Positions 7,914 to 14,728 of a DNA stretch of 18,964 nucleotides are shown here, in pieces (position 1 is the first letter of the stretch; each line of letters opens with the position of its first letter). The stretch comes from an uncultured Chthoniobacterales bacterium (GTDB lineage: Bacteria; Verrucomicrobiota; Verrucomicrobiia; Chthoniobacterales; UBA10450). A program made the position numbers and the translations under genes. Below the pieces are notes generated by a model that had not been told where the DNA came from, searched no databases, and saw nothing but the letters and a program-made list of their open reading frames with translations. The stretch is from contig CATPAW010000179.1 of the NCBI GenBank assembly GCA_955652255.1, forward strand, positions 1 through 18,964. The letters run 5' to 3'.

Positions 7914-8564
7914 TTAGATTTTCGATTTCAGCGAAAGCGTCGGAAAACGGTTCGAAACAATCTGCCAAATCTGATTGTCGATCTTGTCTTGCGATTGCGA
8001 ACCATCGATCAAGACGATTCGATTTGGTTCGCGCGCGGCAAGTTCCCGATAAGCTGCGCGAACTCTCTCGTAAAATTCAGCCGATTCCTGCTCCATCCGG
8101 TCCGGCACCCGGGGCGATTGCATTCGTGATTGTGCCGTCGCAAGATCGATGTCGAGCACGAAGGTAAGGTCGGGAACGCAATCGCCCACTGCGAAAGCGT
8201 TCAGTTGCGCAACTATTTGTCCATCCAACTTTCGGGCCGCACCCTGGTAAACGGTGGTGGAATCGAAAAAACGATCCGAGATTACGCAGAGGCCGCGTTC
8301 CAGCTCGGGTTTGATGATTTCGCGGACGAGCTGACTTCGGCTGGCTTCAAAAAGCAGCAACTCGGTCTCGGCTGTCATGCCAATCCCGTGCGGATCAAAC
8401 TGAAGAAGCTCGCGAATGGTTTCGCCGATCGCAGTGCCTCCCGGCTCGCGCGTCACTAAAAATGGAACACGGTTTTGCTCAAGACGCGCCGCAAGCTTAT
8501 GCACTTGGGTGGATTTGCCGCATCCTTCCGATCCTTCAAAGGTGATGAATGGGAGGCGCGGCAT
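7914..8564 (-). CDS. tmk: Thymidylate kinase
   Basis: This 216-residue cytosolic P-loop kinase converts dTMP to dTDP for DNA synthesis. The P-loop GSEGCGKST is at residues 11-19. The substrate-binding TREPGGT motif is at about 38-44. ISDRFFDSTTVYQG is the DR(Y/F)..S..AYQG block. The lid region RVPDRMEQES carries the expected arginines. Length and start (MPRLPFITFEGSEG) are typical. It heads a minus-strand run with holB 16 bp downstream and is divergent from the EVE-domain gene across an 89-bp intergenic region. Confidence 0.95.
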   Translation of the reverse strand: MPRLPFITFEGSEGCGKSTQVHKLAARLEQNRVPFLVTREPGGTAIGETIRELLQFDPHGIGMTAETELLLFEASRSQLVREIIKPELERGLCVISDRFFDSTTVYQGAARKLDGQIVAQLNAFAVGDCVPDLTFVLDIDLATAQSRMQSPRVPDRMEQESAEFYERVRAAYRELAAREPNRIVLIDGSQSQDKIDNQIWQIVSNRFPTLSLKSKI

Positions 8565-8582
8565 CAGGTCGATTGTGAAACA

Positions 8583-8600
8583 AAGATCGACAATTGTCGA
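8583..8600. repeat. Inverted pair of the iterated AAGATCGACAA motif
   Basis: The 14-bp perfect palindrome TCGACAATTGTCGA (8587-8600) is made of two head-to-head copies of the TCGACAA core. The left copy extends to the full 11-mer AAGATCGACAA (8583-8593). It lies in the intergenic region between divergent tmk and the EVE-domain gene. It could be read as an operator, but because the same motif is iterated across the window I interpret it as two copies of that motif. Confidence 0.6.
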
Positions 8601-8605
8601 ACGAG

Positions 8606-8639
8606 CAAGGAAAGGCGGTTTGGAAATCGCCGCTCCTTG
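8606..8639. repeat. Single intergenic hairpin
   Basis: The outer stem is CAAGGA (8606-8611) with TCCTTG (8634-8639). The inner stem GGCGGTTT (8614-8621) pairs with AAATCGCC (8624-8631) through one G-T wobble. Sequence style resembles one arm of the two-hairpin elements elsewhere in the window. It occupies the middle of the tmk/EVE divergent intergenic region and overlaps the proposed -35 box of the EVE gene. Confidence 0.5.
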
Positions 8640-8647
8640 GTTAATAT
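8620..8647 (+). promoter_or_regulatory. Candidate promoter of the EVE-domain gene, possibly leaderless
   Basis: TTGGAA (8620-8625) and TAATAT (8642-8647) are separated by 16 bp, resembling sigma-70 -35 and -10 boxes. The -10 box ends six bases before the GTG start at 8654, which would place transcription initiation at or next to the start codon. There is no Shine-Dalgarno before this GTG, consistent with a leaderless transcript. This is sequence inspection only. Confidence 0.35.
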
Positions 8648-8653
8648 GTTCGC

Positions 8654-9067
8654 GTGAAGAATTTTTGGCTGGTGAAACAGGAGCCGTCCGCCTACTCGTG
8701 GTCGGATTTTATCGCAGACGGCGCGACGAAGTGGACCGGTGTTCGAAATTACGCGGCGCGCAATAATTTGCGCCGTATGCGCAAAGGTCACGAAGTTCTT
8801 TTCTATCACAGTGGGGATGAAAAGGCTGTTGTCGGCGTGGCGAAGGTCACGCGAACGGCTTACCCCGATCCGACGGCGCCAGAAGAGGAAGATTGGAGCG
8901 CTGTCGATCTTGCACCGATTCGTCCACTCCGCCGACCAGTTACGCTTCGTCAAATCAAAGACCAGCCGCGCCTGAAAAAGATTCAACTGGTGAGGCAATC
9001 GCGTTTGTCGGTGATGCCCCTGAGCGCTGTCGAGTTTCGTGCAATTGCCCGGATGGGCGGACTCTAG
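8654..9067 (+). CDS. EVE-domain protein (DUF55, THYN1-like)
   Basis: This 137-residue single-domain protein belongs to the PUA-like superfamily; EVE domains bind modified bases in DNA or RNA. The family start FWLVKQEPSAYSWSDF is present (residues 4-19). WTGVRNYAARNNLR follows (about 27-40), which contains the conserved GVRNY..RN motif, then GHEVLFYHSG (about 45-54). Length is normal for the stand-alone form. The start is GTG, chosen because MKNFWLVKQEP is the canonical N-terminus. It is divergent from tmk. The stop codon overlaps the left end of a two-hairpin element. No restriction or methylation gene accompanies it, so a role in RNA modification or housekeeping is as likely as defence. Confidence 0.9.
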   Translation: MKNFWLVKQEPSAYSWSDFIADGATKWTGVRNYAARNNLRRMRKGHEVLFYHSGDEKAVVGVAKVTRTAYPDPTAPEEEDWSAVDLAPIRPLRRPVTLRQIKDQPRLKKIQLVRQSRLSVMPLSAVEFRAIARMGGL

Positions 9068-9139
9068 CCGTCGCCCTCGGGGCGACGCAGGCAGATGTTT
9101 AAAATAATCATCGGCGCGCTTCGCAGAGCGAAGGGGCTA
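9065..9139. repeat. Two-hairpin intergenic element, possible terminator of the EVE gene
   Basis: The ends TAGCC (9065-9069) and GGCTA (9135-9139) are inverted repeats. Hairpin 1 is CGTCGCC, 5-nt loop, GGCGACG (9069-9087). Hairpin 2 is CTTCGC, AGA loop, GCGAAG (9119-9133). The linker is A/T-rich. Six Ts follow at 9143-9148, so the right hairpin could terminate transcription. Read on the minus strand, the arm TTCGCTCTGCGAA resembles the left arm of the 6043-6099 element. The EVE stop codon TAG is the first three bases of the element. Confidence 0.6.
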
Positions 9140-9189
9140 CAGTTTTTTGCGCTTGTTGATAGCGCGCAAGCGATTGAAAATTGATCGGG

Positions 9190-10005
9190 ATGACTACGGC
9201 GGTCGCAACTCAATTCCTGCCGGTGGTCGCAGCCGCGGGCGCCGCACAAAATCGTACTGTGGTTTCGCTGCACGACATTGCTCCTTCCAGCCAGGTTGTC
9301 GCGGAGAAGATTATTTCAGAACTAGGTCATCGCGGCGTACGCGTCTGTTCCCTTCTCGTCGTCCCTGATTATCATCACCAGGGTGCGGCCATGAAAGATC
9401 GACAATTCGTTTCCTGGCTGCGAGATTTGGAATCGGCCGGCTATGAGATCGTGATCCACGGGTATTTTCACGAACGGCGACGTGGCCAAGACGAAACCTT
9501 GCGAGAGAACTTCCTGACGAGATTCTACACCAACGAAGAAGGCGAGTTCTACGATCTCGGTTATGAGGAAGCGTTTCGGCGAATCACCGCCGCGCGCGAT
9601 GAATTTTTGGCAAACCGCCTGACCCCCCGCGGTTTTGTCGCTCCCGCCTGGTTACTCGGCAAGGAAGGAGAGCGCGCCGCCCGCGATGCCGAATTGGAAT
9701 ACACGACACGGCTGCGCACGGTGCGCGACTTGCGTTCGGGTGAAGATTTCCCGGCAAGATCGCTCGTGTACAGCGTTCGAAGCAATTGGCGGCGCGGCGT
9801 GAGTCTCATTTGGAATGCTGCGCTTCTCCAATTTGTAAAAAACGCGCCGTTGCTCCGGTTGAGCATTCATCCGCCCGATTATTCTTATCGAGCCATCTGG
9901 CGCCAGATTGTCGATCTTATTGATGCAGTGGACGGAATGAGAACGGCAACGACGTATCGAGATTGGATCGCCGAGCAGAGGTCAGCGACAGACCGCGCCG
10001 TATAA
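9190..10005 (+). CDS. DUF2334-type polysaccharide deacetylase-like protein
   Basis: This 271-residue protein has the NodB-like barrel pattern of DUF2334. SLHDIAPS (HD at about 28-29) supplies the metal Asp, HGYFHERR (H90, H94) the two metal His, and LSIHPPDY (H227) the C-terminal conserved His. RGFVAPAWLLG is the usual mid-domain block. Such proteins are predicted metal-dependent deacetylases acting on glycans or glycolipids, but few have been tested. The ATG at 9190 is preferred over a TTG at 9181. No convincing signal peptide is seen, so it is probably cytosolic. It ends three bases before the PHP-GT4 gene, implying coupled translation and a shared pathway. Confidence 0.82.
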   Translation: MTTAVATQFLPVVAAAGAAQNRTVVSLHDIAPSSQVVAEKIISELGHRGVRVCSLLVVPDYHHQGAAMKDRQFVSWLRDLESAGYEIVIHGYFHERRRGQDETLRENFLTRFYTNEEGEFYDLGYEEAFRRITAARDEFLANRLTPRGFVAPAWLLGKEGERAARDAELEYTTRLRTVRDLRSGEDFPARSLVYSVRSNWRRGVSLIWNAALLQFVKNAPLLRLSIHPPDYSYRAIWRQIVDLIDAVDGMRTATTYRDWIAEQRSATDRAV

Positions 10006-10008
10006 AGA

Positions 10009-12411
10009 ATGAGCAAGTGCGATCTTCATATTCACTCGCGCTACAGCGCGCGTTCTGAGGAATGGTTATTCCGCCGCTTCGATTTTCCCGACAGCTATTC
10101 CGATCCCAAAGAACTGCATCGACAATTGCTCGAGCGGGGGATGGATTACGTGACGATCACCGACCATGATACGATCGAGGGTTGTCTGCGCATATCGGAG
10201 CTGCCTCAATCTTTTATTAGTGAGCAGGTTACAAGCAATTTTCCGCAAGATACGTGTAAGATTCACATCCTGGTTTGGGGCATTTCCGAAGCACAGCATG
10301 CCGACATAGGAGTCGTTCGCGACAATATTTTTTCGCTGCAACGCTACCTCCAGGCCGGACAAATCGCGCATGCGGTGGCGCATCCGCTCTACAGTATCAA
10401 TGGCAAACTGGAAGCGTCGCATCTGGAGCGATTGATCCTGCTCTTCAAACACTTCGAAGGGATCAATGGTTTACGCGACGCTCTTTTAAGCGAACTGGCC
10501 CAAACTCTTTTCAGCTCTCTTACGCCCGACAAAATCGACAAGTTGGCCGAGCAGCACAATCTCGCGCCCACTCATGCCGAGCCATGGCGAAAAATTTTCA
10601 TCGGCGGTTCTGACGACCATGGCGGCATGTTCGTCGCCTCAGCTTACACCGAGACGCCGCCAGTCGACTCGATTGAGAAATTTCTCGAACACGTACGCGA
10701 AGGCCAATGCAAGGCGCAGGGTCAGAGCGGGACTCCCCTCGCCCTTTCGCATGGCTTTTACAATACTGTCTCCTGTTTTATCCAGGACCGCTTCCACGAG
10801 AAATTAGGCACAAATGCTACGCTGCTCGAACAGATGTTCTCGCGTTTTATGGAGGGACGAGATCCGACCGAGTTCACGCTCGCGGAAAAAGTGAGCTTCA
10901 TCGCGCAAGGCGTTTTATCAGGGAAAATTTTTGAACTGGCGAAGCCGGCGAACATGTCGCTCTGGAAAGAGCTTTCCGGTTATTTCGCGCAGGCCGAAGT
11001 GAAAGCGAAGCTCGCGGAGGATCTCAACACTGTTACCGAACCGGAGCGCCGGGCATTTCTCATGGCCAACCTGGTCGCGGAGCAACTTGCGTTTCGTTTC
11101 TTCCAAAAATTCGTCCAGCAAATCACCGCCGGCAACATGGTGGAAAGCATGCAGGCGCTCAGCGCCATCGCCCCCATCCTGGTCATCCTCACGCCCTACA
11201 TTTACGGGTTTCACAGCCAGGCGCCGTCGCGTAAATGGTTGCGACACATTTTCGAAGAATTAACGGGGCAACTTCCAGCGGTCCTGCAGAACCGAAAGCG
11301 CGCGTGGTTCACGGACACCCTCGAAGATGTCAACGGCGTCGCGACCACCATCCGGAAAATGACTGCGGCCGGAGCCGCGGCCGGAAAAGAATTGATCGTT
11401 GTCACGTCCCGACGCGAGCTGCAAATCGACGACATTCCAATCAAAAATTTTCGGCCGATTGGCGAATTCGAATTGCCTGAGTATGAACTCCAAAAACTGA
11501 GTTTCCCGCCGATTCTGCAAATGCTCGATTACATCCAACGAGAAAGATTCACCGAAATCATCATCAGCACGCCGGGACCGATCGGCCTCACTGCGCTGCT
11601 CGCGGCCAAGATGCTCAACCTGCAAACCAGCGGCATTTATCACACCGATTTCCCGCAATACATCCGCATCCTGACGGAGGACAGTTTTCTCGAGAGCGTG
11701 GCCTGGCATTACATGCACTGGTTCTATGGCCAGCTCGACACGGTCTTCGTAAACTCGGACGAATACCGGCAAAGCTGGATCAAGCGCGGGCTCGATCCGG
11801 CAAAGTTGGAAATTTTCCCGCGCGGCCTCGACACTGAGCTGTTCACGCCCGCACGGCGCGATCCTGCATTCTGGGAAAAATTCGGTCCGACCAACGGCGA
11901 TGTCCGTCTCCTTTACGTCGGCCGCATATCGAAGGAGAAAGACCTCGATGTTTTGGCGAAGGCTTATCGGCAACTTCGCGACGAGGGTTTGTCGATCCAA
12001 CTTCTCATTGTTGGTCATGGCCCCTATTCGGAAGCGCTTTCTGAAACAATTCCGGACGCAATCTTCACCGGCTATCTGAGAGGCAAGGAGCTAGCCACGG
12101 CATATGCCTCGGCTGACGTTTTCGCCTTTCCAAGCACGACCGACACATTCGGCAACGTCATCATCGAAGCGCAGGCATCAGGTGTTCCGGTTATCGTATC
12201 CGATTCCGGTGGACCGAAAGAATTGGTGGAGAACAATAAAAACGGTCTCATCACCAAATCACATGACGTGGAAGATTTCACGCGCGCCATCCGAGAGTTG
12301 GTGGTCGATCCAGCGCTGCGAGAGCGAATGGGCAATCGAGCCCGGCAAAGCGTCATCGATCGCACCTGGCCAAGCGCCTTCCGTAAATTTTGGTCGATAA
12401 CGGAAGTGTAG
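10009..12411 (+). CDS. PHP-domain / GT4 glycosyltransferase fusion protein
   Basis: This 800-residue protein has two domains. Residues 1-230 are a PHP metallophosphoesterase-like domain with CDLHIHSRYS (H7, H9), ITDHDTIEG (D52, H53, D54), HAVAHPLYS (H121, H125) and GGSDDHGG (D202, D203, H204); all metal-ligand motifs look intact. A helical linker spans about 231-425. Residues 428-795 are a GT-B, GT4-family transferase. They begin WFTDTLEDVNGVATTIRK, continue with FPRGLDTELFTP and YVGRISKEKDLDVL, and end with TDTFGNVIIEAQASGVPVIV. In that last motif the first Glu of EX7E is replaced by Asp (D712, E720). The GT half resembles MgtA/SqdX-like alpha-glycosyltransferases of glycolipid synthesis. 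Donor and acceptor are not inferable. It follows the deacetylase gene by three bases with no Shine-Dalgarno. Confidence 0.88.
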   Translation: MSKCDLHIHSRYSARSEEWLFRRFDFPDSYSDPKELHRQLLERGMDYVTITDHDTIEGCLRISELPQSFISEQVTSNFPQDTCKIHILVWGISEAQHADIGVVRDNIFSLQRYLQAGQIAHAVAHPLYSINGKLEASHLERLILLFKHFEGINGLRDALLSELAQTLFSSLTPDKIDKLAEQHNLAPTHAEPWRKIFIGGSDDHGGMFVASAYTETPPVDSIEKFLEHVREGQCKAQGQSGTPLALSHGFYNTVSCFIQDRFHEKLGTNATLLEQMFSRFMEGRDPTEFTLAEKVSFIAQGVLSGKIFELAKPANMSLWKELSGYFAQAEVKAKLAEDLNTVTEPERRAFLMANLVAEQLAFRFFQKFVQQITAGNMVESMQALSAIAPILVILTPYIYGFHSQAPSRKWLRHIFEELTGQLPAVLQNRKRAWFTDTLEDVNGVATTIRKMTAAGAAAGKELIVVTSRRELQIDDIPIKNFRPIGEFELPEYELQKLSFPPILQMLDYIQRERFTEIIISTPGPIGLTALLAAKMLNLQTSGIYHTDFPQYIRILTEDSFLESVAWHYMHWFYGQLDTVFVNSDEYRQSWIKRGLDPAKLEIFPRGLDTELFTPARRDPAFWEKFGPTNGDVRLLYVGRISKEKDLDVLAKAYRQLRDEGLSIQLLIVGHGPYSEALSETIPDAIFTGYLRGKELATAYASADVFAFPSTTDTFGNVIIEAQASGVPVIVSDSGGPKELVENNKNGLITKSHDVEDFTRAIRELVVDPALRERMGNRARQSVIDRTWPSAFRKFWSITEV

Positions 12412-12616
12412 CTATCCCGTTCCAAAGTAGCGATCGCCCGCGTCGCCCAGGCCGGGTCGTCCAGGCGCGCCCAGCTTCGCAGAGCAACAACATCGCGATC
12501 TCTTGTAGATTGCGACGGAACTCCTCAGGCGCGGTCGTCTTCGCGCGCAAGATCGACAATTTCACGGCTGCGAGTGGATACTCGATAAGGTTGACCTTGG
12601 GATTTGCTATTGTCAT
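12412..12616 (-). pseudogene. upp: Internally deleted remnant of uracil phosphoribosyltransferase
   Basis: From the ATG at 12616-12614 the minus strand encodes about 48 residues matching the Upp N-terminus. These include IEYPLAAVKLSILR, then a T..PEEFRR segment and LQEIAMLLLCEA (compare HPL..HKL..LR, T..FR, E...L..E in Upp). After about 12473 the match ends. In another frame, 12456-12412 encodes PGLGDAGDRYFGTG followed by TAG, the hallmark C-terminus of Upp (PGLGDAGDR.FGT). The ~208-residue enzyme is thus reduced to its two ends, with roughly 420 bp lost and the halves out of frame. Upp normally salvages uracil to UMP. The stop codon abuts the PHP-GT4 stop in convergent orientation. A copy of AAGATCGACAA lies inside it (12549-12559). 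Nothing else is recognisable in 12617-12708. Confidence 0.8.
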
Positions 12617-12708
12617 TTCCAAAGGGACCACTGCGCATCCAGCTTTTTTATGCAAGGTTGAACTGGTATGCAGGGCGCGCCCGGCCATTTTTACTTATCG
12701 ATCTTCCG

Positions 12709-14700
12709 ATGAAAAGCGAAATCACTTCCATGCACAACCAGCGGAGCGCTCGTGGGCGAAAAAGTGGCGTGACTGAGCTCGCAAAACGTCGTTATCCAAT
12801 CGGTGCCGAATTAATCGGCCTAAAGGAAACGCATTTCCGGGTCTGGGCGCCAAAAGCGCAACATGTCGATCTTGTTCTGGAAGAGAGCGCGGAGAAAAAT
12901 GCGAAGCGAACATTTCATCCGCTGAAAACTGAAGACGGAGGTTACTTTTCCGGCGTTGCCGGCGTCGGCGCGGGATCGTTTTATCGCTTTCGGATAAACG
13001 AGGACGAACATTTTCATCCCGATCCGGCTTCTCGCTTTCAACCGCATGGGCCGCACGGTTCCTCCTGCATTGTCGATCCAGCGAAGTTTCCGTGGACGGA
13101 TTCGCAATGGCCAGGTTTGAAAATGAAAGGCCAGGTCATTTACGAAATGCACATCGGCACATTCACCCCGGAAGGCACGTGGAAATCGGCCACAAAACAG
13201 CTATCGGAGCTCGCGAGGATCGGCATCACAGTTGTCGAAATGATGCCGATCGCCGATTTCCCGGGAAATTTCGGCTGGGGATACGACGGGGTCAATCTGT
13301 TTGCAGCGACGCACCTCTATGGCACGCCGGACGATCTGCGCACCTTTGTCAATCACGCGCATTCGTTAGGCCTGGGCGTGATTCTCGATGTGGTTTACAA
13401 TCACTTCGGCCCCGACGGAAATTATCTCGCTGTTTATTCCGACGATTATTTGACGCGCGAGAAGGAGAACGACTGGGGCGACTCGATTAATTTCGACGGG
13501 TCAAACTCGGGACCGGTGCGCGAATTTTTCATCACCAACGGTCGCTACTGGATCGACGAGTTCCATTTCGATGGATTTCGCTTCGATGCGACGCAGAGCA
13601 TCTTTGATAAATCCGAGGAATACATCATCGGCGCCATCGGCCGCGCCGCGCGCAAAACCGCGGGAAAGCGCTCGATCATTTTGATCGCGGAAAATGAACG
13701 ACAGGAAACCAAATTGATAAAACCGCGCAGTGAAGGCGGCGATGATCTTGACGGACTCTTGAACGACGACTTCCATCACAGCGCGGGCATCGCACTGACC
13801 GGGCGCAACGAGGCTTACTACACCGACTATCTCGGCTCACCGCAGGAATTCATTTCCGCGGCCAAATACGGCTACCTCTTTCAAGGGCAACCGTACTCCT
13901 GGCAGGAGGCACCGCGCGGCACGCCGACGTTTAAGGCGACGCCGGAAGCGTTCGTCGCCTTCATCGAGAATCACGATCAGGTCGCAAACACGGCGGCGGG
14001 TGAGCGGTTGCGTTTCCAAACGTCGCCCGGACGATATCGCGCCATGACCGCGCTGCTTTTGCTCGGGCCATGGACACCGATGCTTTTTCAAGGTCAGGAG
14101 TTCGGCGCGTCGACCCCGTTCATATTTTTCACGGACGTGGGCGATGGCGCGATGCGCGAGGCAATCCGCAAAGGGCGCTTCGAGTTTCTCGCTCAATTCC
14201 CGTCACTGGCCGCTGAAGAAACGCAGAAAGAACTGCCGGTGCCGTCTGACCCAAGAGTTTTTGTGCGCTGCAAGCTTGATTTTTCCGAGCGGCAGAAAAA
14301 CAAAGAGCTTTATGATCTGCATGTCGATCTTTTGCGGTTGCGCCGGGAAGATTCGCGCTTCCAAAAACAGAGATTGGGCGGAGTGGACGGGGCCGTGCTC
14401 GGGCCGTTCAGTTTTGTTCTCCGGTATTTTAGTGAAGGAAACGTCGACGATCGATTACTAGTCGTGAACTTTGGCGAAGGCCGGGTGCTTACCCCTGCCC
14501 CGGAACCGTTGCTCGCACCACCGCTGGGCTTGGAATGGGAAACTCTTTGGTCGAGCGAATCGGTTTCCTACAGCGGACCTGGAGTCGTGACCGTCGCGAC
14601 GCAGGACAGTTGGACTTTGCCGGCGGAAGCAACCATCGCGCTGCGGCTCATTCCGGAGAAAGCGCCGCGCCGACAACCGAAAAAAAGAAGATTGGTTTGA
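12709..14700 (+). CDS. treZ: Malto-oligosyltrehalose trehalohydrolase
   Basis: This 663-residue GH13 enzyme cleaves the alpha-1,4 bond next to the trehalosyl end of maltooligosyl-trehalose, releasing trehalose in the TreY/TreZ pathway. An N-terminal beta-sandwich (about 30-120) contains FRVWAPKAQHVDL. The GH13 barrel has region I DVVYNHFG (about 227-234), region II FDGFRFDAT (nucleophile D293), region III LIAENE (acid/base E328) and region IV FIENHDQ (D423). VIYEMHIGTFTPEGTW and FPGNFGWGYDG are TreZ-type signatures that separate it from GlgB. It is longer than the usual ~600, with an N-terminal polar leader and a basic tail (PRRQPKKRRLV). Start is uncertain: ATG 12709 or ATG 12730, neither with a Shine-Dalgarno. 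It is followed 28 bp later by the debranching enzyme. Confidence 0.92.
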   Translation: MKSEITSMHNQRSARGRKSGVTELAKRRYPIGAELIGLKETHFRVWAPKAQHVDLVLEESAEKNAKRTFHPLKTEDGGYFSGVAGVGAGSFYRFRINEDEHFHPDPASRFQPHGPHGSSCIVDPAKFPWTDSQWPGLKMKGQVIYEMHIGTFTPEGTWKSATKQLSELARIGITVVEMMPIADFPGNFGWGYDGVNLFAATHLYGTPDDLRTFVNHAHSLGLGVILDVVYNHFGPDGNYLAVYSDDYLTREKENDWGDSINFDGSNSGPVREFFITNGRYWIDEFHFDGFRFDATQSIFDKSEEYIIGAIGRAARKTAGKRSIILIAENERQETKLIKPRSEGGDDLDGLLNDDFHHSAGIALTGRNEAYYTDYLGSPQEFISAAKYGYLFQGQPYSWQEAPRGTPTFKATPEAFVAFIENHDQVANTAAGERLRFQTSPGRYRAMTALLLLGPWTPMLFQGQEFGASTPFIFFTDVGDGAMREAIRKGRFEFLAQFPSLAAEETQKELPVPSDPRVFVRCKLDFSERQKNKELYDLHVDLLRLRREDSRFQKQRLGGVDGAVLGPFSFVLRYFSEGNVDDRLLVVNFGEGRVLTPAPEPLLAPPLGLEWETLWSSESVSYSGPGVVTVATQDSWTLPAEATIALRLIPEKAPRRQPKKRRLV

Positions 14701-14728
14701 GCAACATTGCTGTTTGCATCGACAATGG

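Noticed and set aside
8606..8639. Rho-independent terminator
   Set aside because: It lies between divergent genes and has no T-run on either side, so it terminates neither.
11260..12018. A 252-codon open frame antisense to the GT4 half of the PHP-GT4 gene
   Set aside because: It is a shadow of the GC-rich coding frame: the sense frame carries clear GT4 motifs throughout, while the antisense product is a charged sequence without recognisable motifs.
12709..14700. TreZ read as glycogen branching enzyme GlgB
   Set aside because: The EMHIGTFTPEGTW, FPGNFGWGYDG and FIENHDQ contexts fit TreZ better, and length and order of GH13 regions agree.
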